NCBI GenBank assembly: GCA_037039925.1
Contig: JAXRKP010001298.1
Coordinates: 78,082-142,081, forward strand
Origin: Doris montereyensis
Lineage: Eukaryota > Mollusca > Gastropoda > Nudibranchia > Dorididae
Direction of reading: 5' to 3'
DNA: 64,000 nucleotides
Of the stretch, positions 1-12,300 are shown piece by piece. The notes under the pieces are model-generated. The model was not told where the DNA came from. It saw only the letters and a program-made list of their open reading frames with translations, and searched no databases. How positions within the stretch are numbered: position 1 is the stretch's first letter; every line of letters begins with the position of its first letter. Made by a program: the position numbers and the translations under genes.

Positions 1-121
1 TCATTCACTTTATTTTTCAACCAGTAAAGCAAAGGATCAGATAATTTCATCAGTTAAATTAAGTGAGGGATAAAATTTGCACAGGCTCTTTTTTTTTTTC
101 ATTGTTATTTTTGCTCTACAG

Positions 122-3100
122 AACGACCTTCAAGAGGCACAGATCAGCTGAAAATCTTGCCATGTACAGCCAAAATGAACAAGAAGAAGGTAATTCTTTT
201 GCACCTAGCAGTCAAATAATATCTCTATCTCAGCATGTATGCAATATAGTGGTTTTTAATTTAAAACTGGCTCCTGAGAGACAAAAGAAATAGATCTGCA
301 TGATTTATGCAATAATTTATTTCACTGGGTGTTATGAGGGTCAGAGTTAGCTTGTGAAAATTCTTTTTCACCGACCAAGGGGGCTTTGAAGCAGGGCTGA
401 CTCCTATGCGGCAAGTACTTTATCACACATTGCAATATTTGCTCCAATGTGTTAGTCAAAAGAAAATTCATTGCAGCATTTTCCAAATAAGCAAAGCATT
501 TTCTTGGAGAGTTAAAATTGGAGCAATAATCATTTGGTTAGACTCAGTGGTTTAAGATGTATCCATAATGCTGTGATATGGTATAACAATCGTTGAATTA
601 AAACAGACACACAAAATATGAAAAATGCCGAACAACGACCTCTTGCTAACATCTTTCAAGAATCTCCAGAAAATCAGAGACATTGCTACAAATCACAGCG
701 ACTGAAAAATGTTCTGCACAGAAATCGGGAAGACTGCCAACACTGCAAAGTCTGATGACTAAGCAAGCGGACGGCCTTAAGTGAACAACAAAAAAGGGAG
801 TAAAAACAAAATATGACAAGATCAAATTTACTCACATCACAATATTTATATCGTTTTCCCCCCATGAGATACATTAATTGATATTTATCATTGTGTCATG
901 TATTTTAGAGGAACAACTGGAAGTGCAGCCTGATTTAATTGATGAGAGTACTGACCCTGCAGAGCCTGATGATGTAGATGATGTCGAGACCGGTACCACT
1001 GTTGTTACTGATGAATCTGCTATGGAAGGTGAAACAAAAGAAGAACCAGATAATGAAGCAGAGATGAATGCAAAGTCGAAAGAACAAGTACAAATCAGGT
1101 TTGACTGGATTTTGAGCGTGTGTGGGGGGAAGGGGGAGGGAGGGGGAGTTGTTGGTAGGACTGGTGGGATGTGGATGTGTGGGGGCGGGGGAGGGAGGGG
1201 GAGTTGTTGGTAGGACTGGTGGGATGTGAAAGAGATTTTTGTTGGTTGAACATTTTTGTTTTTTTTATATACGTTTAATGAGGGATGTTTCCATAAAACA
1301 AATGAAATGCATACAGATCTGTGGATGAAGGATTGCAATAAAGAAGTGAGTAAAGGAAGGCTATAACTTATCATGAAAAGGAAATATTAACAGAGACAGT
1401 CATCATGTCTTTCATTCCTATTATCTCTCATTAATCGCAAGAGGTCATAGGAGAAACTGTTTCACAACATTGCTTAATAGCAGTGACACTTTACTTTGCT
1501 TATGATTCTTTAGTCTTTACCACAAAATGTTACAAGGGACACATTTCAAATGTGGGAAAAGAAGTAACGCTTCATTTTGATTTTAACTTTCTTAGAACAC
1601 GCAAAGGAAGCAGAACAGGTGATAATAATCACCCCCTGGACAGGATGCCAGTCTGGCGCAGGTTTTTACTCCCAAGCTAGTGTCTGTATCCATTTGCACC
1701 TGAGTCCAGTTGGGAAAATGCATGTTAAGTGTCTTCACCATGGAACTCAACATGAGACCTAGCTTTGCTAGCAATCGAACTCGGGACTTCATGATCACAG
1801 GTCCGACAACCTAACCACTCAGCCACCAAGGCCAACCTATTTTCATTGAAAGATCATTTTTAAGTATTTTCAATTGCTTCTAATTATGTCACAGTGGGGT
1901 TTTTTTCTCTCATTAGGCGCCCAAGGACAGCACCCAATCAAATCGGTGATAATGATGATACACTGATCATCCCCCAGGATTTCAATACAGCCATGTATGA
2001 AGTAAGTCATATGAAGAATCATCAATTCTCTCATTTCATTCTCTGAAGATTGCATAAGATCATATTTATATCAAGGGCTGCTTTTTTATCTTGTACCCAT
2101 TTGTCACCATTGTATTACAAATGTGTAGCATTAATGGAAAATTAATTTTGTACATATATTCAATAAATTAAATGTTGAATTTTTATTATTTGTTACATTT
2201 TGAATAAATAACACCTTGCTTTTTGCGAATCCTACTTTGTATCAAATTTTTAGATAATTTTTTTTTATTCACACTGCTGAATACTGGTCATTACAAGAAT
2301 ATGTGAATTAAGATTTCAGAGCAGAAGAGGTTACTTGAAAAGGCTAAAAAGCAGATACGAGTTCAGGAGGCATTTGATGAACTGGAGAAAATGGAGGAAC
2401 CTGAGACAGTAAGTAAATAATGATCGTATTAATATTGAAATTGTAGGTACGTCTTATTGAATTGGACCTATTTGGACCTGTTTTATGGTGTTGTCTTTCA
2501 ATTTTGCTTTAAGCCTATCATATCTAATTCAATTTATTTTCATGCTCTCATTTCTGGTTATGCAAATCCTTGTTCACCGATTTCTCAGCCTTTTGATTCC
2601 CTTCTTTTATTTTTTCAGATGATTTATGCCCCAGACTCTCTGGTAATAAATGTAGCTATTTTTTTATATTCTTTTTGCGTGAAGTTAAAAGACATATACA
2701 AGAGATTTACTCTTTCAAGTCAAAAATCAATCCTCCCTTTGGGTGTGTTTTTTTAACTCCTTGATAAATGAAGTTTATAAAAAAAAAAAATGTATGTATA
2801 GTATACACACGTAGTAGTGATACTCATTATCAAATGAATACTGGCTACACATACACATAAACACACACACACATATCCCCATACCCATACATACTATATA
2901 TATTTTAAGCATGTCACTCTTTATCTCTCTCCAGGTGGTCACCATTCCTGTCACTGATGTGTTTGATAATTTTATAGTACCCCAGCCTACAAAAAAGGGT
3001 ATATTAAGATATTGTCTTCTTTGCATTAAGTGATCTACTGATATTGCTACGATGGGTTGTTATATGGTTTTATTTTTCTCATTTTGTCATAATGAATCTG

Positions 3101-6100
3101 TTATTATTGGTGACTGTTATGAACAATTAGGTTAAAATTTGCATATAAAATAGTAAATTAGATTCCTATCATTTGTCACAATAATTGTTATTCATTTGTC
3201 CTTTGATATGCTGTTTAAATTCTTTTTCTGTATTTTTTGGTATGATTTCATTTTTAATTTGATACATAATTTGTAGTGATAATATTTAAAACAAAAAATG
3301 TTACCTGTTTTACTTACGTGCGCAATCTAAATTCTATCTTTCTTTATTACAGCCAAAGATGAACTTACCCCAGCAGAAAAAGCATTGCTAGCTGGAAGGA
3401 ACTATGTCATACTCCCTAAAAAGTAAGTCCCTGTTGGCGCATTTCTTTTTTGATAGTGCATGAAAGTTATGTGAAAAGTATTTTATGAAAATATCTAAAT
3501 CAACACTAGTTTATCAGCAATTGATAAATGAAACCCCATCCTTTGAAACAACTTATCGCTGGCATGTATGAAGACGTACACATTTTAATTAATATTGTTG
3601 GGTTTTTTTCTTCATTGAATCAGTAGAAAGAAAAAGAAGAAGGGATTCAAGCCCGTCGACATGGCAAGAATTGAGGCTGTGGAAAAATTCTTGAGAGATA
3701 AACCAGCCGCAAAATTAGAGAGACATGAGTCCTTGCCAAAGCTTAACAGGATGATAGAGAGAGAACTGCGAGTGCCATGGTGAGTTTGTCATACCAGTAT
3801 TTTTAGTCCCCTGCAAGATTTTTTTCAACCCTTTCTAGCTTTTATCACCCTGTTATTCCTATCTTATCACTTTTTTTCTTATATACTGTGTATAGACCTC
3901 TATGTTCTCTATTGCCCCATGGAAAACACCTAAATTCCTTCTTACCAACAGGCATAAGAATTTTTGAATAATACATATTATAAAGTTAAAGTGAATGAAA
4001 ATTTAAAGATAATTTTAAGACCAAACTTTGTTACCCAATTTTAAAATTAATTTTTTATGATCTGTGTATAGTATAATTATAATTTATATCGGAATCTGTG
4101 ATACAATAAGTAATTACTTTTAACTGCTTTTTTTTTTTATGTGATTTATATTATTATACATGTATGGGCATGAAATCGTTAATTTTTACGTCTCTGTACA
4201 GAATTTATCTACCTATACTTTTATTCACTTTTATGCATGTAAACAGATTTTCTTCTCTGATGCAATATATGATCATATATCAGATATCATAAATTTACCA
4301 AATGAATAACGTTGTTTAACTATCGTATAAGATTACTTATGGTAAGGGTGTCATATATCATATATTGTAAATGTACCAAACATTCAAAGTCTTTATTTGA
4401 GACACTGTTTAATTCTTATCAGTATAAGTCTGTTTCATTAGTTCCTGAGAAATATTACACTATAGTGCATAAATACCTCAATTAACGTAAACCAGATGTA
4501 AGATCTACTCATTCAAAGACAAAGATGTGCACATGCTTACAGACACAATCATGTATTATATAGACTTATAGATATAATACTATAATTATACTATTTTTAC
4601 ACGTTATGCTTAGATAGATAGATAGATATGTGTGTATATGTGGGTGTGATAGATATATAGATAGATAGATAGATAGATATAGATATAGATATAGATATAG
4701 ATGCAGATATAAATTTGTTACTTTCTCATAGATTATTCTAAAAGAGAAATTCAAGAATAAAAGTTTGATTTTTAAGCCTTTACAACCTGCAAGGTTTTTT
4801 ATTTGATTTGATTTACCCACATCCACAACTAAGGTGATCTCGAGGGTTTTGGAAGGATTTTTTTTTTATTTTGCCCGGACTGCCTTGTAAACAGTCAAGG
4901 GATCTTTAACGTGCACCAAATGTTGTGATCTCCACACGGGACCTCTTTTTTTTATTGTCCATCTCTGATGGGACTAGGTGTCGATCCACCTGCCTGGACC
5001 AGGGGGATAAATTTTACTTGAAAAAGCTTGAGAAAATTGTTCAGCCCTCAGCGGGGCTTGAACCCATGACCTTCTGGTTAATAGGCTGACGTCTTGCCTC
5101 TGGGTTACAATGTCCCCCCCGACTCTGAAAGATTAGAACCTATGATTGGAATAAGTCACATATAAAATGACTAGTAATTTTTTTAATGAAAATGTTGTTT
5201 GGCCTGTGAAAACATCTATCTTACTTTTCATCAGGCATATACGAACTCATCGTGCAAGTCTCCCAGATTTATTCAACTTTCAAGATTATCAGAAAAAGAA
5301 AAGGATGCCGTAAGTTGAGAGCTGAAAACTCTTTCCTACTTTTATGAGCGTGCTATACTAGATATTATTTTCTTTCTTTCAGGTAGAAATAACTAGGCTT
5401 CACCTAGAGATGTCTACAGTAATTTTCTTTTTTTATCTTAAGTTACATGTGAAAGTAGCTGAGAAAAAAAGAAAATTGTTTTATAATGAATTAGGTAGAC
5501 TGTTTTACTTGTAAGCAAACACTTCTATGGTTGAATACAAATTTATAGTTTATAGAATTCAGGCAAAATCTTTACCTTATGTTAATTTAAAAAACATTAC
5601 AAAGTCCTCGCTACTTTAGCTGTCTCAAACTGAGCTTGCCTAGATAGCATTCCACCATCAGGCACTCCGCTGGGATGCTTTGTGTTTTAACACATCAGAA
5701 TCCCAGAATGCAAAGCAGGGTACCTGGCAACTGGATGCTAAAAGTAAAATAAAGTAAAATGAGCATAGGGTAGCCAGGAGAAGAGTTCTCATCTTTTAGG
5801 CATACAGCATTATGTGGTAGTTTGCCATTGCTTTCCACACCGCCTTAATTTTGCCGAGTCTGAATAGACCTAGCTACCCACTTCGTTTCTGGGTCAACAG
5901 GAAGGCCAGAAAAATTGGCCTGTACTGAGAATTGAACTTGGACCTCCTGGGCGGTAGTCAGACGTTCTGCCAACTGAGCTACCATTAGTAAAAATTGCTT
6001 TTTATGCTTGATAATTTACCATTGAATTGAATTCCTGATAACTCTTCTACAGGAAAGATGAAGATGTTAGAGAATGGGTGCGTCGTGTTTGGAATAAGTG

Positions 6101-7005
6101 GTTTGATGAAGTATTTCCACCCACACCAGAAGGATCTGAAGGTGAAGAAGAGGATGTTGAGCAACAGGGAAAAGACCATTCAGAAAACCAGGAGGAAGCT
6201 AAAAAAGAAAAAAAGTCGTAAGACGTTTTTCATTTCATTTATTTCATGTGAGGGTTTTCATGTAGTCAGTTTATACACCTCATAATACTGTCTCAGATTA
6301 ACTCTTTCTGTGCTGGATTCGAGGAAATTTGACCAGCAGTTGGCGCTTATAGTCGAGGTCAGACTTGAAAGGTAGAAATGACTGCCTCAAACTCAAACTG
6401 ACATCATTATTTAAGTCACATAGAGCATAATAAGTGGTTTGATTTGATTTGATTTCACTACATCCACAACTAAAGTAATCTTGGGGGTTTTGGTAAGATT
6501 TCCTATTTTGCCTGAACTGCCTTGTGAACAACCAAAGGATCTTTAACATGCACAAAGACCTCCTTTTTATCGTGCATCTCCGATGGGACTAGGCGTCAAT
6601 CCACCGACCATGATCAGGGGGATGAATTTTACTATAACAAAATATTTTCAACCATTGGGGCTTGAATCCATAACCTTTGGGTTGAGAGGCTGACACCTTG
6701 CCTCAGGATCACTGAGTAATCTATCTAAAACACCAATAAAATAAAAATAATATGCTCATGATAATACTGTCTTCCTATTAAAATGAAATTTTATCAATAT
6801 TTGGCATTGAAAGGGTTAATGTGTTACGGCTCATTCATAAACTCTTTCATATAAATTGATAACTATCATTTGTACGTTATTGTTCTCTCATGTTCCTGCT
6901 ATTCATAATTACAGGAAAAAGGATGTTATCTCAGACATTATGTCACAAGATGTAGAAGCCATTGATCCAATAATGGACACACCAGAAAATGCAGAAATCT
7001 ATCAG
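122..7005 (+). CDS. TTC6: TTC6 exons 1-11: acidic and charged N-terminal region
   Basis: These eleven exons join with consistent phases and no frame break. Exon 2 is very acidic (repeated Asp/Glu with Val and Thr). Exon 4 looks like an amphipathic helix rich in Glu and Lys. Exons 7-8 carry a run of lysines (LPKK followed by KKKKGFKP) that could be a nuclear localisation or nucleic-acid contact patch. Exon 10 has a tryptophan-rich piece (REWVRRVWNKWFDEVFPP) followed by an acidic tail. No named domain is recognised before the TPR block. The region is probably largely disordered with short helices. Exon 1 starts in mid-codon, so further exons lie upstream. Confidence 0.7.
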
Positions 7006-9254
7006 GTTTGTAAATATTGTCTGATCGGATCATTAGTAAAGTAGCTAGAGCTGTATGAAATCAGGATGAATTGAATCTTTTTTTTTTAGTAAACTTATAA
7101 TCCTGATGTCTTATTAAAACCGTATAGCCATTTTTCCAATAACAAATTTTAAACCCCCCAAAAATATATAATGTTGAGGAAAAAAATGTTCTGTCAAAGA
7201 ATTATTGCAACAGATTATACTTCTACGAGGAAAAACAACAAACGCATTAAAACTGTCAGGTGATTTGTGAAGATAAAACCTGGCCTTTGCAGCATTTATA
7301 ATATTTGCCTTCTTGCCATTCACACAGATTTTAACAGAGGAACTTGACAAATTGTGTGAACAAATTAATTTGAAGCATAACCCCACTGCCTTTGACTATT
7401 GCCGACGTGGTGCTTTGTATAGAAAGGTAAGATGAATTTTCTAGATTGTACGTTTATGGTCTGTCATGATTTTGATCCATTTTAAAAATTGTACCCTTTT
7501 ATTCTTATTTGAATTTTCAGATTGGCTTGCTGAAAAAAGCTGAAGAGGATCTAGATAGGTGAGAGTGTAATAAGATGATTTATGTTTAACATTACGTCCC
7601 CATTTCTTTTAAAAGTGTGAGAGTTCCTTCAAGGCATTTGTGGCCCAGGAGCCCGAGCTTATCCCGGTTTCAATAGCATGAAGGGGAACAGATGATAATA
7701 ATCACCTCCTGGACAGGACGCTAGTCTGATGCAGATTTTTACTCCTAAGCTAATGCTTGTACCCATTTGCACCTGGGTTGAGTGGGGAAAATATGTGTCA
7801 CAGGTCTTTCCCAAGGAACACAACATCAGAGGTAGCTTTGCTGGGATTTGAACCCGGGACCTCATGATCCTCAGTCTAGCAGCCTAACCACTCGGCCATT
7901 GATGGCACTATTTAAAATTGTGATTAACCCTGAAGTTGTTTCACATTTAAGAAATTTCCTGCCAACTTTTTCATTACCTTTAATGTTGACCATCAGAATA
8001 TTTTTTTCAAAGGAAAAGATAGACAGACAGATAAACAAACCTGCAGACAGATATATATATACACTGATGGAAAGAGAGAGATACATAGATAGACAGATAC
8101 AGAGAGATATAGCGACAGAGACACTTAGAGACATAGCGACAAAAGTGGAGACAGAGAGAGACATATAGACAGGCAGGCTGAGAGAGATAGAGACAGAAAG
8201 AGAAAAATAACTTTCTTTGCCCTTTTTGAACTCCATGTTTTCATATACATTAAGGTTACATGAATAGTATTTCGTGTGAGTTTTGTGTGAGTTTTTTTTT
8301 CACAATTTATTTTTTTCCCAATGACGTAAATATTTAATCAGAGCAATAAGCATGGAGTCTGATCTCCTGGATGCCTACTGGCACAGACATCTGTTGTACA
8401 TTCTTCAAGAGAGAAAGGCAGCTGCTCTAGATGATCTCAATTACATCATGAAAAAGAATAAAATCACGCGGGAGCTTACAGGTCAATGTGAGTATTTCTC
8501 AAAACCAGAATAAGAATCTTTATGTGTCTTGATATAGAAAAATCTGGCATAGTCGTGTCCCCAACGATGACACATGAAATAATTTTGTAAAGAAACTTGA
8601 TCTGAATTGAGGAAAGTAATGGAATCTAGTATGATTTTTCAATCTTTCACCACAGTAGTTGGTTTGGGTGGGGTGGGGGTTTTCACATTCTTTCACCAAT
8701 ACTCAAACAACAATGAAGTTCATCATCATCATCATCATCTTTAAATATTAACAAATACAAAACATATGCATGCAACCACTATCACAAGCAATGCATTGTA
8801 AAATATAGGGAAGAAACTACACTGCAGCTGTCACATCAATATCTTGATCTTCTTACATCACAAAAAGGAATTTAACTGATGTTAATTTTTTTTTTAAATC
8901 AATTAAGTCCATTTTGTATTAAAATTTATAAACGACCAATCTGGTTCCTAATTATTTATTTTTTTAATCTGAAAATATGAGAGAAGCAAAGTTTTTTCAA
9001 TCAGAGCAATTTGTTTGTTTTGTTTTTTTCTTAATGTTATCAGACGTACATTGGGATTTTTTTCATTCATTTCCAGGGCAGAAATATATAAGAAACAAGG
9101 AGATACCACAATGGCCGTAATTAATTATTCTTCAGCCATTAAATCCAATCCAGTTGATCATGAAGCCTTCTACCAGAGAGCACAACTTTATGAGGAGGTT
9201 CACTCTCAATTATTTTTAAATTTTAAGACATATTTATATATATACACATTATTC

Positions 9255-9320
<66 letters not shown>

Positions 9321-12300
9321 TATCTGTGAATACAAATTCCTGTCTCATTCTCTGAAAGATGCAAGTGTTTCCCTTCAGCTACAGGGATTTTACTGTTTTG
9401 AAATTTATATTTAGAGTAATTCACATTCAAAACCTCTATGGAAATCTTAACCCTTCCACAACCTTCATCATCTTTTCCAACCACACACAAGCTCTTATGC
9501 ATGTACAGAAAATAGATAGACAATGTGACAAACAATGGGTAAGTAAACCTGAAGTCTTTAAATCGTCAGCTCAGAATTATATTGCCCTTACAACACATAA
9601 ATTTGTTTTGATAACCCAAAGGCTCTAATGGTCTCAGCTTCAAATATAATAAAAAGATAAAGATGAATTTATAGTCCATATCCCAGCACAAGTGCAAGCT
9701 CACCGACTGAGCATCATTTATCCCCCAGCAGGCCATTTCATTCAAAGTCCTTTTCAAATCCCTGGGAGAGCATACAGTACACAAGCCTGTTAGGCTTTTC
9801 GTACTAACACTCAGACAAGATCTTTCTCTACCTAAAGCTGGGTACTCATTCACACCTGAGTCAAGGGAGGAAAATAGAGTGAAGTACCTATCCTAAGAGT
9901 ACAACATTATGGGAAAAAACAACCTGTGCCAGCCATGGGTTTGAACCAGTGTTGTCATGATTACAAGCTTACAACACTACGGTCTCACTACAACGCCTCA
10001 ATAAAAGAGTCCTGAGTTGAGACAAAAAGGTAGGTGAACTGTGTGACAAATGTAGACCAAAGATGAAATTTTGGATCAATGTAGACTGAAGTTGGATAAA
10101 AAATGTTGTGGAACAGTACAATTGATGATTTCAAATCTGATAATAATGATTATAATTCAAAATCGTCAGATGTGTAGTTAGAACAGTATAATTTTTAGCC
10201 TGAATATCGAACATATCTTGATGGAGCTTTTTGTCTGTATTTTTCTCTCTTCTTCTCAAGCTCTTTAACGTACTTTAGAAATTCTGATGGAACCATCTGT
10301 ATTAATGGCCCATCTTCGTAAGCGGATGATCTTAAACCTCTACTGTTAATAAGCAACATTTTTTTACATGAGTGCTGATGCAAAGAGAAAAAAATTGAAT
10401 GCAGTATAGAATAAAATACCTTAACTATAACATTCTTTCAACAAGCACTAATTCAATCATTTAGATTTAATTTGATTTCATTGTGTTCAAGATTTCCATC
10501 ATTGAAATATTGCATGTCCTTTAAACCAGAGAGGGGAAATGTTGCTGGCTATGGAGGATTACACCAAAGCCATGAAAATTCTTCCAACAAGAACTGATGC
10601 TATCATGAAGCACGCTATGTATTACTTTGAGAACGAGTACGTATGAATGAAAAATACCTTTCTCTGTATGAAATTCTGCATGAAATTCTTAGTTGTTTTT
10701 TGTAAATCAATATTTTGTTTCAAACATAATATCTCAGTTTTACTTTCTTCAGCTGAAGGGTGGTGCACCAAATGTGATCATACTATGATGGTGATTAGGG
10801 GGAGGGAGAGGGAGGGGATCGAATAACCTTCCTACAATCTACGTTTTGAGGTCAGGTCGATATATATTTAACTTATTAGTACACCAACCTTACATGTATC
10901 TATGGCGAAATATCTTAAAGACACATTAAGCTTAGTTAAGTATTATACAGCATTTTTCAAGCAAATAGCAATCAAAATATTCAGATAAATATCTAGAGAA
11001 AAAGTACATTTAAAAACAACTCTTTTAACAGAAATTGGCAAAATGCAATAAACGACTTTACTGAGTTGTTGAAAGTAGACTCAATCAATGCATCAGCAAG
11101 GCTGTTCGGGGTCGAGCTTATGCAAAGCTCAACAATTGGGTTCCTGCAGTTGAGGACCTCAGTGCAGCTATACACTTGGACCCATACAACTGGCAGGCCT
11201 TTTATCAAAGAGCATGTATCCTGAGGAGGTATGTTATTTCATAAGAATGAAAGATAGCCTTACTTCAATTCAATTCAATCATCTTTATTGATCCTTAAAA
11301 AAGGAAATTATACTTGTGTTATCACAATTTCCGTTTGAAAAATAAAAGAATACATCAATATATTTAAATTTAAAACAAATTTAACTTAAGTTAATCATTA
11401 AATGTTTAGATTTTAGGAGAAGTATACAAAGGTTCAAGGTGGGTAAATAGATAGTGCGGTGAAATGATTTACATAAAAAGAAAGAAAAAAAGAGAAAATA
11501 AAAATTAACAAAAATAAAAATAATTATAGATGAATCAGTTTATCTTCATACACATTCATTAACTTACCATAAATCATTTATTCACCATCCATCAATTTAC
11601 ATTTCTTAAACATTGTGAACAAAACGCTATTGTGCTTTCAAAGTAAGGTATGGTCAAACTTTCGAATGGCATTTGGAAGAAAAGATCTAAAATATCTCTC
11701 AGTGTGGGATTTTAAATGTATAAGTCAACCGCTTCTACTACTTGTTTTGGGTATGGAGAAAAGAGGGTGGGTATTGTCTTTAAGTATAATCCTGAGTTTA
11801 ATCTTGCATTGATTCACATACAGATCTTCAAAGTTCTCCGGCTCTACATCATTTATGAGTTTCCCCTACGTGTTTCAGCGTCCTATTAAATTTCTTCTTT
11901 TCTCTACCTCTTGTATTCCCTCCCCATGCAGTTATACTAAAAATAATAATACTCTTTATGCAAGCTTGATGGAAAAGTCTTATTAGAGTGTTATCAATTT
12001 GAAACTTATTAAGCTTCCTCATTAAATACATACTTTTGTTTACGTTCTTTAAAACGTTATTTGATTGTTTTTGCCGTTCTAGCTTCTCGTAAAAAATTAT
12101 GCCAAGATATTTATATTCATTAACAATAATATGCTAAATTTGAAATCAGAGAAATTATAGATTTGCTTTCTTTATCTGCTTAATGAACTATTGTACAAAT
12201 AAAAAGATTAAAAAAAGATGGATTTATTGTTCGTATCCCTGCACAAGTGTAAGCTCACCGAATGTACATCATTTAAACCCCAGCAGGCCATTTCATTCAG

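Noticed and set aside
3627..3779. Lysine run considered as an intron-retention artefact.
   Set aside because: The AA/A split codon and downstream frame match exon 7 and exon 9 exactly, so it is a genuine exon.
7659..7907. A- and B-box motifs considered as a tRNA gene.
   Set aside because: The head is attached to a body repeated elsewhere, and no intact cloverleaf with acceptor stem is apparent; it is a SINE. The same holds for the other tRNA-like heads.
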